Shown here piece by piece: positions 25,943 through 34,770 of a stretch of 64,000 nt of DNA. The stretch comes from CAIODY01 sp046051225 (GTDB lineage: Bacteria > Bacteroidota > Bacteroidia > Chitinophagales > CAIODY01), in contig JBJOOR010000001.1 in NCBI GenBank assembly GCA_046051225.1, positions 315,126 to 379,125 of the forward strand. The letters are read 5' to 3'. The notes below the pieces were generated by a model that saw nothing but the letters and a program-made list of their open reading frames with translations, ran no database searches and was not told the DNA's origin. Made by a program: the position numbers and the translations under genes. Each line of letters starts with the position of its first letter. Position 1 is the first letter of the stretch.

Positions 25943-27142
25943 TTGAAACTTTTCCCTAATTTAGTAAAAGGCATTACACAATCGCTTCGCAATATTTTTG
26001 AAAAAAGATACCATGCCGATAAAGTGATTGAATATTTATTTAACGACAACCCTAAATGGGGCAGCCGTGATAGAGCTTTTGTGGCCGAAAGTGTTTTTGA
26101 TATGGTAAGGCAATGGCGCAGATTATGGGCTATTTTAGAAAAAGATGTAAGCTTTGATGAAGCTACTTTAACCGAATTATTTGGCGTATATTGGATAATA
26201 AAAACCTTTGAAGTACCCGATTGGACAGAGTTTGCCGATTTGAATATTGATGTAATTCTTCAACGTGATAGAGAAATATTTAGTCGCAGTATTCAGTATT
26301 CAATTGATGATACTATTGATGCCATTGCATTTGAAGAAATTGGCGAAAGATGGGAAACCGAATTAGCAGCTATGAACAAAATGGCTGAAGTTGTAATTAG
26401 AACCAACACTATTAAAATATCTGTTCATCAGCTTTTAGCAGAATTTGAAAAAGAGCAAATGGAAATTGGGTTGGTAGAAAATATGCCCGAAGCCTTGATT
26501 TTAAAACAACGTAGAAATTTGTTTAGCAATCAATTATTTAAAAATGGTTGGTTTGAAGTACAAGATGCTGGCTCACAATTAATTGCTCCGTTTTTAAAAG
26601 TTGAACCTGGTATGAGAGTGATAGATGCTTGCGCTGGTGCTGGTGGCAAAACCTTACACATAGCCACTTTGATGCAAAACAAAGGAAGAATAATTGCGAT
26701 GGATATTGAAGCAAAAAAATTGGAAGAAGTAAAGCGCCGTTCGAAACGAAATGGTGTATCTATCATTGAAACAAAATGGATTGAAAATTCGAAAACAATA
26801 AAACGATTGCACGAAACAGCCGACAGACTTTTGTTGGATGTGCCTTGCAGCGGCTTAGGTGTGTTGAAACGCAATCCTGATGCTAAATACAAAATTGATC
26901 CTAATTTTATTAAGCAAATTAAAATAACCCAACAAGATATTATTCAGCGCTATTCGGGGATGTTAAAAAAAGGCGGAATGATGGTGTATGCCACTTGCAG
27001 CCTGTTGCCTTCGGAAAACAATAAACAGATTGAAACATTTTTAGCTAATAATAAAAACTTTTCGTTGTTAGAAGAAAAAATGATTTATCCATCGGAGTTT
27101 GGCTTTGATGGATTTTACATGGCTAGGCTTTTAAAAAATTAA
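25943..27142 (+). CDS. RsmB/NOP-family RNA (cytosine-5)-methyltransferase
   Basis: A 399-residue m5C methyltransferase. The N-terminal half is a NusB-like helical domain (KRYHADKVIEYLF). The Rossmann domain shows the SAM motif DACAGAGGKTLH near residue 229, the catalytic motif DVPCSGLGVLKRNP near 294, and the second cysteine in YATCSLLPSEN near 352. RsmB methylates C967 of 16S rRNA; the exact target here is unproven. The start is a TTG at 25943 (MKLFPNLVKG), as no good ATG lies nearby. Confidence 0.9.
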   Translation: MKLFPNLVKGITQSLRNIFEKRYHADKVIEYLFNDNPKWGSRDRAFVAESVFDMVRQWRRLWAILEKDVSFDEATLTELFGVYWIIKTFEVPDWTEFADLNIDVILQRDREIFSRSIQYSIDDTIDAIAFEEIGERWETELAAMNKMAEVVIRTNTIKISVHQLLAEFEKEQMEIGLVENMPEALILKQRRNLFSNQLFKNGWFEVQDAGSQLIAPFLKVEPGMRVIDACAGAGGKTLHIATLMQNKGRIIAMDIEAKKLEEVKRRSKRNGVSIIETKWIENSKTIKRLHETADRLLLDVPCSGLGVLKRNPDAKYKIDPNFIKQIKITQQDIIQRYSGMLKKGGMMVYATCSLLPSENNKQIETFLANNKNFSLLEEKMIYPSEFGFDGFYMARLLKN

Positions 27143-27236
27143 AAGTTGACTAACAAAATAAAAATCTAAAATTTCGAATATTACGTTTGTTTATCGAAAT
27201 TGCACTTTCTTACAAACAATCAATCTTAATTAAGGG

Positions 27237-29273
27237 ATGAAAAAACTTTTTCTTTTCTGCTCGTTGCTGTTAACCGTTTTAGGTTTTAGTATTAATAAAA
27301 CAAATGCTGAAGAACCTTTGTTGCCAGCAAAAATTACAACAGAAACAAAATCGTTAGGTAATAATGAATTTGTATTACGCTTTAATTTTAGCATACCCGA
27401 TAAACACCATGTGTTTACGCAACATTTAGACCCTAATGCAACTGGCACACCAGCAGTATTCGATTTTCAAAAATCGAAAGATTATGAATTGATTGGTACT
27501 GTAAAAGAAATTGGAAAATTATTAAACGAGCCGGATCCTGTAGATGCCAAAGTAAAATTAGAATACTACAAAAACAGTGTGGTTTTCGAACAAAAAATAA
27601 AATTAAAAGCAAAAGCTACAAAGATTAAATGTGCTACAACTTATGGTATTTGTAATGAATCTACTTGTATGCCACCACGAGATAAAGATTATTTTTTTGA
27701 AGTAAAAGAAGAAGCCGAAAACACAAGTACACAAGGTGCTACACCAATTGTTGATACTACTAATAAAGCTGAAATACAAACTACAAAAACAGAAATTACA
27801 TCATCAACTTCAAACACCGATGCAAGCGATGAATCATCAGTAACTACACACGATTCTATTTGGAAAATATTTTTAAAAGGATTGTTGGGCGGCTTGGGCG
27901 CATTGCTAATGCCATGCGTATATCCAATGATTCCGTTAACCGTAAGTTTTTTTACTAAAAAAAGTAAAACACGGGCTAAAGGAATTAGCAACGCCATGAT
28001 TTATGGTTTATCAATGATTGCTATTTTTCTTTCTATTGGTTTATTGGTAAGCCTTTTGGGCAATTCATCTACGCCCAATCAATTGGCTACAAACCCTTGG
28101 TTGAATGGTTTATTCTTTTTAATATTTGTAGCATTTGCCTTGTCATTTTTTGGTGCATTCGAACTTACATTGCCAAGTAGTTGGGTTGATAAAACTGATA
28201 AAGCATCTGAAAAAGGTGGCTTAATTGGAATATTTTTTATGGCATTTACCATGGTGTTGGTTTCGTTTTCATGTACGGCCCCCATCATGGGAAGCTTGCT
28301 AACAGCAATGGTTTCATCCAGTTCAAAATCAGGTCCTATTATGGGAATGTTTGGTTTTTCATTAGCCTTTGCATTACCATTTACATTGTTTGCCATTTTT
28401 CCAAGTTGGTTAAATTCATTACCAAAATCGGGTGGATGGATGAATGTATTTAAAGTAAGCGTTGGCTTTTTAGAATTGGCAATGGCATTAAAATTTTTAT
28501 CAAATATTGATTTAGTTTTTCAATGGCATATTATTACCAGAGAAATTTTTATTGCTTCGTGGGTTGTAATATTTGGTTTGTTGGGCGTTTATTTAATGGG
28601 CTGGATAAAATTTTCGCATGATAGCGATGCGCCTTATCTTTCTATCGGGCGATTGATGTTTGCAATACTTGCATTCATTTTCACCGTGTATTTAATTCCT
28701 GGTTTATGGGGTGCTCCATTGGAAATTATTAGCGGCTTTCCGCCACCCGAATTTTATAAAGAATGGAAAATGCCAACGAACAATAATGCTGTTATTTCAT
28801 CTGATGGTAAAACAACGGGGCATAAAGAAGAGTGTCCGCTGAACTTAAATTGTTACCACGATTTTGAAGCGGCAAGTAAAATTGCACAAGAACAAAATAA
28901 GCCTTTGTTTTTAGATTTTACAGGTTGGAATTGTGCTAACTGCCGCAAGATGGAACAAACAGTTTGGAACAAACCAGAAATTTTTAAATTGTTGAATGAA
29001 AAGTTTGTGGTGGTTTCGTTGTATTGCGATGATAGAGCCAAATTGCCCGAAGCCGAACAATTTGTTTCGAAATTTAATGGCGAAAAAATAACAACAGTTG
29101 GCGAAAAATGGAGCGACTTACAAATCAGCAGATACAACAGATTAGGTCAACCTTATTATGCTATTTTAAATCAGGATGGAAAAGATATTGCACCATCAAC
29201 AGGTGCTAATTTTAATGCGGATGAATATTTAAAATTTTTGCAAACTGGCATTGATAATTATAAGGCTAAATAA
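27237..29273 (+). CDS. dsbD: Thiol:disulfide interchange protein DsbD
   Basis: DsbD carries electrons from cytoplasmic thioredoxin across the inner membrane to periplasmic proteins. The 678 residues read in order: a signal peptide (to about residue 24), an N-terminal DsbD-alpha-like domain with two cysteines (CATTYGICNESTCMPP, about 125-140), a Ser/Thr-rich linker, a CcdA-like membrane domain with its redox cysteines in LMPCVYP and FSCTAPIMG, and a C-terminal thioredoxin domain with NCANCRKMEQ. All expected cysteines are present. A TACGTTTG -7-like element is at 27182-27189. Confidence 0.93.
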   Translation: MKKLFLFCSLLLTVLGFSINKTNAEEPLLPAKITTETKSLGNNEFVLRFNFSIPDKHHVFTQHLDPNATGTPAVFDFQKSKDYELIGTVKEIGKLLNEPDPVDAKVKLEYYKNSVVFEQKIKLKAKATKIKCATTYGICNESTCMPPRDKDYFFEVKEEAENTSTQGATPIVDTTNKAEIQTTKTEITSSTSNTDASDESSVTTHDSIWKIFLKGLLGGLGALLMPCVYPMIPLTVSFFTKKSKTRAKGISNAMIYGLSMIAIFLSIGLLVSLLGNSSTPNQLATNPWLNGLFFLIFVAFALSFFGAFELTLPSSWVDKTDKASEKGGLIGIFFMAFTMVLVSFSCTAPIMGSLLTAMVSSSSKSGPIMGMFGFSLAFALPFTLFAIFPSWLNSLPKSGGWMNVFKVSVGFLELAMALKFLSNIDLVFQWHIITREIFIASWVVIFGLLGVYLMGWIKFSHDSDAPYLSIGRLMFAILAFIFTVYLIPGLWGAPLEIISGFPPPEFYKEWKMPTNNNAVISSDGKTTGHKEECPLNLNCYHDFEAASKIAQEQNKPLFLDFTGWNCANCRKMEQTVWNKPEIFKLLNEKFVVVSLYCDDRAKLPEAEQFVSKFNGEKITTVGEKWSDLQISRYNRLGQPYYAILNQDGKDIAPSTGANFNADEYLKFLQTGIDNYKAK

Positions 29274-29354
29274 TTTAACGTTTAGGTTCTTAAATAGTAA
29301 ATGAATTTGTGTTTCTTTGAGTTGTATTTTTAAAAGAAATAACGATTCTGTTTC

Positions 29355-30851
29355 ATGAAATTTTTATCATCTCGAAGTATCTATTTTGTAATTATTGTAG
29401 TTGCTATTGTTGCAGGTTTTGCATCGTGCAAAAAACAATTGATGGGCGATATTACTGCCAACAAAAATCCCGAAACACATACTATTATTGATACCATTAT
29501 TCGCAATGGCAATACCCGTTTTCCATCATTAGTAAAAATAAATTGGTGGGGCGATGATGCCGATGGATTTATTGTGGCGTATGAATATACATTTGATAAA
29601 AACATTACAGCTGCTACACAATGGAAAAAATTAAAAGGTTTAGATTCTACATTTACATTAATCACTCCAGCAGGTATTGATACTGCCGATTTTATTTTTA
29701 GCGTTAGAGCCATTGATAACAAAGGTGCTGTAGATGAATCGCCTGCCCGTGTTCGTTATCCAGTAAAAAATTCTGCACCTACAATTAATTTTACTACGGG
29801 CATTTACAATCCTACTTATACCTTTCCTGTGGTGCGTTTATATTGGCAAACCAACGATTTGGATGGTGCTGATAATATCGATCATCTTGAATTAATTTGG
29901 AATGATACTACACTTCATCCTACATCTATTTCGGCAACTATTACCAGTGCTATTTTCGAAGCTACTACTTTAACATCAAATACTTCAACTACAAAAATTT
30001 ATCCTAATAATATTACTAAAGCTTTAGATAGTGTGGTTGCCAACATGAAGCTGCAAGCCAACAATCAATTATACATTCGTGTGGTAGATAAATCAAATGC
30101 AAAAAGCAGATGGGTAAGTTCTTATAATTTTTATGTTCGCAAACCTTCGTCAACTATTTTATTGGTTGATGCTTATGCTGCCACATCGCCCTCTACGGTT
30201 AGTTTTTATGCTCAACGCATGGTTAACAGAAGTCATCCAATATTTGATACCATGCTGTTATTTAAGCAATCGGCTGGGCAATATCTTGAGTTGGGTGCCG
30301 ATGATGCAACCCGTAAAAAAGTATTTAAATTATTCAATACCATTATTTGGTTTGGTGATAATACCGCTACATCATTAGGCATTGCTCAAAAAACATTAAC
30401 CGATTTTATTGGCAATGGTGGTAAAATATTTATGGTAAATACTATGCAAAAATTATTTGATAATAATTCGCCTTTGCTAAGCATTACACCTGCTGCAACC
30501 ATGGTTGAATATACAGATACGGCATTGGTTTGGCTAGCGGATTCATTAGCTCTATCACCTGCTTCGGGCTATCCTACTTTAAAAAACATGGTATATATTC
30601 CTGTAGTAAAACCTATGCAATTGGCATCGGGTGCCTATAGTTTATATGATGCTCATTTATCTTTAAAAAACACTATTACTAATCAAACCCCGTATCCTTT
30701 ATGGGTGGGTAATTCAAGCATTATTGCTGCCGATAAACCAACGGGGCAAAATCCTCATTTTATTTATTCTGAAATTGATTTACAATTATTAAATGGCAAT
30801 AATAATATTGATATAATGTGGGGGAAAATGATGGGTGAATTTGGGTTGTAA
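29355..30851 (+). CDS. Putative lipoprotein with fibronectin III-like N-terminal half
   Basis: A 498-residue exported lipoprotein; the signal peptide ends in the lipobox GFASC (Cys at about residue 25). The segment NWWGDDADGFIVAYEYTFD and later RLYWQTNDLDGADNIDHLEL look like two FnIII-type repeats. The C-terminal half (from about residue 270, TILLVDAYA) resembles a Rossmann-like, glutamine-amidotransferase-type domain without visible catalytic residues (FNTIIWFGDN, FIGNGGKIFMVN). The function is unknown. It lies between dsbD and the methyltransferase gene, with no sign of an operon. Confidence 0.7.
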   Translation: MKFLSSRSIYFVIIVVAIVAGFASCKKQLMGDITANKNPETHTIIDTIIRNGNTRFPSLVKINWWGDDADGFIVAYEYTFDKNITAATQWKKLKGLDSTFTLITPAGIDTADFIFSVRAIDNKGAVDESPARVRYPVKNSAPTINFTTGIYNPTYTFPVVRLYWQTNDLDGADNIDHLELIWNDTTLHPTSISATITSAIFEATTLTSNTSTTKIYPNNITKALDSVVANMKLQANNQLYIRVVDKSNAKSRWVSSYNFYVRKPSSTILLVDAYAATSPSTVSFYAQRMVNRSHPIFDTMLLFKQSAGQYLELGADDATRKKVFKLFNTIIWFGDNTATSLGIAQKTLTDFIGNGGKIFMVNTMQKLFDNNSPLLSITPAATMVEYTDTALVWLADSLALSPASGYPTLKNMVYIPVVKPMQLASGAYSLYDAHLSLKNTITNQTPYPLWVGNSSIIAADKPTGQNPHFIYSEIDLQLLNGNNNIDIMWGKMMGEFGL

Positions 30852-30876
30852 ATTTGAAAAATAAAAACTCATTGAA

Positions 30877-33261
30877 ATGACCCTTTTCCAAAAACTAACA
30901 CAAGCCCGTAGCGAAGAAGACGTGAAAGATGCTTACATCAAAGCATTGGGTTTGAAGGGCTATTCAAAAAATTTGATTGATATTCAAACCAAAGAAATAT
31001 GGTTTGAAGCCAAAGACTCGGGCAGGCACAGCACCTATGCTATGTTCACCCAGTTGATGCACTATGTGCAAGATGCTTTGAACAAAGGCGACTACATTCC
31101 ACCATTTTTATGTGTGATTGATACCCAGAAAGCAGCCATCATGAAAAGCGCCGATGTGTTGCCATTTTTAGAAAAGAAAACCATTAAGTGGGGCAAGAGC
31201 GCCAGCAGCTATACACCCGAAGCCCTTGATGCTATCTCGGCGCATATCGGTACACACTTCGTGAGTTTTAAAATTGAAACCCACGAAGAGGAATTTATCA
31301 GCACTATTAAAAATGCGATTGCCAAAGGCGACATCATCCGTACACAAATCACACCTGACAATTTAAAACAGGTGTTTGATAAATGGGTGATGATGATAGG
31401 CAAAGAGATAAATGGTGTAGCCAACGAAGATTATGCTTTGTTGTTTTTTGCCGACATTATGCACGATGGCACCGTGGCTACGCATGATGATTTAACAGCG
31501 CAATTGCTACACAAAAACAATGCACCCGTTTTCAGCCTCAATGGCAAATTGTATGAGCTGGGCAATAAAGAAGGCTACCGACAATTTTGGACCATTTACC
31601 ACAAACCACCCAAAGCCGAATACCGCAACTATTTGTTAGAACGCCGTGATAGCTTAATACCTATTGACGAACGAAGCTTCAAAGGCGCATACTATACACC
31701 GCTGGCAGTGGTAGATAAAGCTTATGATAAACTCACCGAAACGCTGGGCAAAAACTGGCAGAAAGACTATATCGTGTGGGATATGTGTTGTGGCGTTGGC
31801 AACCTGGAAGTGAAACACAGCAACCCCCGAAACATATACATGAGTACGCTTGACCAAGCCGATGTAGATGTGATGAAAGCCACCAAAACCTGTGTGGCTG
31901 CTACCCGATTTCAATACGATTATTTGAATGATGATATAACCGATGAAGGCAAAATAGATTATTCGCTGACCAACAAAATACCCGAAGGCTTACGCAAAGC
32001 CATAGCCGAAGGCAAAAAGATTTTGGTATTGATTAATCCGCCATATGCGGAATCAGGGGCAGGAATAGGCGAAGGAAATAAAGGAGGTGTTGCAAAAACA
32101 AAACTTGCATTGACTGCGATGAAAGACTATGGCAAAGCAAGTAATGAATTGTTTACTCAGTTTGTGGCAAGAGTTGCAAAAGAAATTCCTACTGCAACGA
32201 TTGCTATGTTTAGTAAATTGAAATATGTCAATGCTCCCAACTTTGAAAAGTTTAGAGAAGTTTGGAATGCAGAATATTTAGGAGGTTTCGTAGTGCATAG
32301 TAAAGCCTTTGATGGATTAAAAGGAAATTTTCCAATTGGATTCTTGGTCTGGAAGTCGAATAAAAACATAAACAAGAAAACCCCTATTACTGAAATTAGT
32401 GCTGATGTATTAGATAAGACAGCAAAAGCTATTGGTGAAAAATCGTTTTACAATATTCAAAATAGTGCCTTTTTAAATAGTTGGTTTAATAGACCGAAAG
32501 CAAATAAAATTGATGTCATAGCCTTAAAAAATTCTGTTTCACCTACTTCAATCAAACCTGTTGTAACAACATGGGCAGATGATGCAATAGCTTATATGTT
32601 ATGTGATAGTAATGATATGCAGCATGCTGGTCAAACCGCATTGTTCTCTTCAGTTTACCGAGTAGGACATGACGGAGGTTTTTATGTGACAGATAAAAAT
32701 CTTTGGCAAGCAGCCATTGTTTTTTCTGTAAGAAGATTAATCAAACCCACATGGTTAAATGACCGTGACCAATTTCTTCAACCTGATAAACCACTCACTG
32801 AAGAATTTAAAAGTGATTGTTTGATATGGATGTTGTTCAATGGCAGCAACCTCACCGCCAGTGCCAATGATTTAGAATGGAACGGAAAGAAGTGGCGCAT
32901 CGTCAATCATTTTATTCCCTACACCGAAGCCGAAGTAAACAGCCCCGATAGATTTGAAAGCGATTTCATGGTGCAGTATATGAGTGATAAAACTTTTAGT
33001 AATGAAGCAGAACAAGTTTTAGCCGAAGGCAAAAAACTATGGCAAGCTTACTTTGCCCATACCGATGTGCACACTGTAAGAGAAGAACTCAAACTGAATA
33101 GAGCCGATGTAGGTTGGTATCAAATCCGCAAAGCCCTCGAAGCCCGAAATGCCAGCGGCGATTTTCCGCCTGTCAGTTTCACCGCCTTCAAAGAAGCCTA
33201 CAATGCCCTCACCGAAAAGTTGCAACCTATGGTGTATGAATTGGGATTTTTGAAAAATTAA
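30877..33261 (+). CDS. N6-adenine DNA methyltransferase, putative type IIG restriction-modification enzyme
   Basis: A 794-residue protein. The SAM motif is WDMCCGVGNLEVK near residue 307 and the catalytic motif IV is INPPYAES near residues 385-392, which fixes it as an adenine methyltransferase. The first 100 residues contain IDIQTKEIWFEAKDSG, which has the Asp and Glu-x-Lys spacing of a PD-(D/E)xK nuclease, so it may restrict as well as methylate; that part is inference. No separate endonuclease or specificity gene lies beside it. Base composition is split: single 60-base lines counted by eye give about 50% GC at 31741, 27% at 32461 and 57% at 33121. The AT-rich part runs from about 32035 to 32830. 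Confidence 0.8.
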   Translation: MTLFQKLTQARSEEDVKDAYIKALGLKGYSKNLIDIQTKEIWFEAKDSGRHSTYAMFTQLMHYVQDALNKGDYIPPFLCVIDTQKAAIMKSADVLPFLEKKTIKWGKSASSYTPEALDAISAHIGTHFVSFKIETHEEEFISTIKNAIAKGDIIRTQITPDNLKQVFDKWVMMIGKEINGVANEDYALLFFADIMHDGTVATHDDLTAQLLHKNNAPVFSLNGKLYELGNKEGYRQFWTIYHKPPKAEYRNYLLERRDSLIPIDERSFKGAYYTPLAVVDKAYDKLTETLGKNWQKDYIVWDMCCGVGNLEVKHSNPRNIYMSTLDQADVDVMKATKTCVAATRFQYDYLNDDITDEGKIDYSLTNKIPEGLRKAIAEGKKILVLINPPYAESGAGIGEGNKGGVAKTKLALTAMKDYGKASNELFTQFVARVAKEIPTATIAMFSKLKYVNAPNFEKFREVWNAEYLGGFVVHSKAFDGLKGNFPIGFLVWKSNKNINKKTPITEISADVLDKTAKAIGEKSFYNIQNSAFLNSWFNRPKANKIDVIALKNSVSPTSIKPVVTTWADDAIAYMLCDSNDMQHAGQTALFSSVYRVGHDGGFYVTDKNLWQAAIVFSVRRLIKPTWLNDRDQFLQPDKPLTEEFKSDCLIWMLFNGSNLTASANDLEWNGKKWRIVNHFIPYTEAEVNSPDRFESDFMVQYMSDKTFSNEAEQVLAEGKKLWQAYFAHTDVHTVREELKLNRADVGWYQIRKALEARNASGDFPPVSFTAFKEAYNALTEKLQPMVYELGFLKN

Positions 33262-33438
33262 AATGTATTTCAATCGCCGATAAACCAGCAACACAAAATC
33301 CTCCCTAATAGTTTGTAGCTGGGCAACAAACCACAGCCCAACCCAATTCGCAGGGCAAGGGTAGAGTATATACAATTATGCATTGGCAACGCCAAATTTA
33401 GCACACTTTTGCCAACCAAAAACACTAACTACCTGAAA
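33262..33438. other. Non-coding segment after the methyltransferase gene
   Basis: No plausible gene is seen. The segment has short inverted repeats (TGGGC...GCCCA near 33318-33340 and TTGGC-AAC-GCCAA near 33384) and higher GC than the flanking core genes. It leads into the heptad-repeat locus and may be its leader or the edge of the acquired segment. Confidence 0.4.
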
Positions 33439-33698
33439 ATGAATGTTTTAGAAATAAAAAATACGTATATGGATAAAAAATCCATCTGTATGGGAAGTAA
33501 AAACAGATGAATGGAAGTTCTAAACAGATGAATGAAGAAAAAATCCGTCTGCTTTTAAAGTCCATACAACTGTATGGAAAGCAAAAACAGATGAATGGAA
33601 GTTCCATACAGATGGATGAAGGTTTCGTACAACTGTATGAGCAACGAAAACAGATGGATGAGCTGTACCCTATAAATTGGCTATCAGTTTTTTATTAA
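33439..33698 (+). pseudogene. Small heptad-repeat protein gene with an apparent frameshift
   Basis: An ATG at 33439 opens a frame (MNVLEIKNTYMDKKSICMGS) that stops at 33508-33510. The next frame then continues, from an ATG at 33507, through eight 7-residue units: KQMNGSS, KQMNEEK, IRLLLKS, IQLYGKQ, KQMNGSS, IQMDEGF, VQLYEQR, KQMDELY. The first frame ends in a unit of the same kind (SICMGSK). One added A in the run AAAAA at about 33499-33503 would join the two without breaking the 7-residue register, giving about 86 residues. The family is unknown. It may be a broken gene, a sequencing error or two short peptides. It overlaps the end of pyrD by 29 bases. Confidence 0.5.
33481..33665. repeat. 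Imperfect 21-bp repeats with an inverted pair
   Basis: CAGATGRATGRA-like units begin at 33504, 33525, 33588, 33609 and 33651, spaced 21, 63, 21 and 42 bases, all multiples of 21. A 13-bp perfect inverted pair is formed by 33481-33493 and 33604-33616, and CCATAC-AACT-GTATGG at about 33562-33577 is itself palindromic. The repeat is therefore both coding (heptads) and able to fold. Confidence 0.8.
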
Positions 33699-34698
33699 TT
33701 TGGGTTACTAATTTTGGTCCTTCGTAAACAAACCCTGTATAAAGTTGTACCAACGATGCACCCAAGCTTAATTTTAATAAAGCATCTTCAGCAGTCATAA
33801 TACCGCCACTTGCAATAATAGGCACATTTACTTTCGAACTAATATATTTTAAAACCACATTCGATTTTTCGAACACAGGTTTACCACTTAAACCACCAGC
33901 GCCAATATTTTGTAGCTGTGTTTCGGTATATGATAAATTACTTCTATCAATAGTAGTATTGCTTACTATCAATCCATCTAGTTTTGTATCTATTACAATT
34001 TCGGCTATATCATCCAATTGTTCGTTGGTTAAATCGGGTGCTATTTTCAATAAAATAGGCTTGCGTTTTCTTTTTGAATTATTTTCAATTTGCAACAAAT
34101 TTAAAATAGCCGTTAATGGTTTTTTTTCTTGTAAATCTCTAAGCCCTGGTGTATTTGGCGAACTTACATTAACCACAAAATAATCTACCTCATCATATAG
34201 CTCGTTAAAACATTTTATATAATCATCAGCCGCATTTTCATTAGCAGTATTTTTATTTTTGCCAATATTACCACCCAACAAAATTCTGGAATTTCGTTTT
34301 TTAATACGGGCAGCAATAGCTTTCATACCATCATTGTTAAATCCCATTCTGTTTATCAAAGCCTTATCCTTTGGCAATCTAAAAAGCCTTGGCGCAGGGT
34401 TTCCATCTTGAGGCAGGGGCGTTACAGTTCCTATTTCAATAAATCCAAATCCTAGGCTGCTCATTTCATCAATCACCACCCCATTTTTATCTAAGCCAGC
34501 CGCCAAACCTACAGGGTTCGAAAAAATTAATCCAAATAATTCCTGACGAAGTTTTGGATGATTAATTTGATACGTAGCCCGTAAAATATTTTTAGCAAAC
34601 GGAATTTTACAAAATAATTGAAGCGCCGCAAATGTGATGTGGTGTGCTTTTTCGGGCGAAAACAAAAATAAAAATGGGCGAATAAAAAGTTTATACAT
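33670..34698 (-). CDS. pyrD: Dihydroorotate dehydrogenase (quinone), class 2
   Basis: This enzyme oxidises dihydroorotate to orotate in pyrimidine synthesis and passes electrons to the quinone pool at the inner membrane. The ATG at 34698 gives 342 residues beginning MYKLFIRPFLF, with the amphipathic N-terminal membrane helix of class 2 enzymes. Signatures include NPVGLAAGLDKNG, INRMGFNN, NVSSPNTPGLR with the catalytic Ser, and IIASGGIMTAEDAL. An upstream ATG at 34752 would add 18 residues that are not typical. It lies downstream of the Bat operon on the same strand. Confidence 0.96.
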   Translation of the reverse strand: MYKLFIRPFLFLFSPEKAHHITFAALQLFCKIPFAKNILRATYQINHPKLRQELFGLIFSNPVGLAAGLDKNGVVIDEMSSLGFGFIEIGTVTPLPQDGNPAPRLFRLPKDKALINRMGFNNDGMKAIAARIKKRNSRILLGGNIGKNKNTANENAADDYIKCFNELYDEVDYFVVNVSSPNTPGLRDLQEKKPLTAILNLLQIENNSKRKRKPILLKIAPDLTNEQLDDIAEIVIDTKLDGLIVSNTTIDRSNLSYTETQLQNIGAGGLSGKPVFEKSNVVLKYISSKVNVPIIASGGIMTAEDALLKLSLGASLVQLYTGFVYEGPKLVTQINKKLIANL

Positions 34699-34770
34699 GC
34701 AACAAAAATAAAGGGTTTGAATTGGCTGCAAGATAATTGTTTTAGCAAACATTTAACTACAAGCCCTATT

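Noticed and set aside
33037..33375. Minus-strand frame of 112 codons across the methyltransferase end
   Set aside because: It is mostly antisense to a well-supported gene, and its free part has no recognisable motif.
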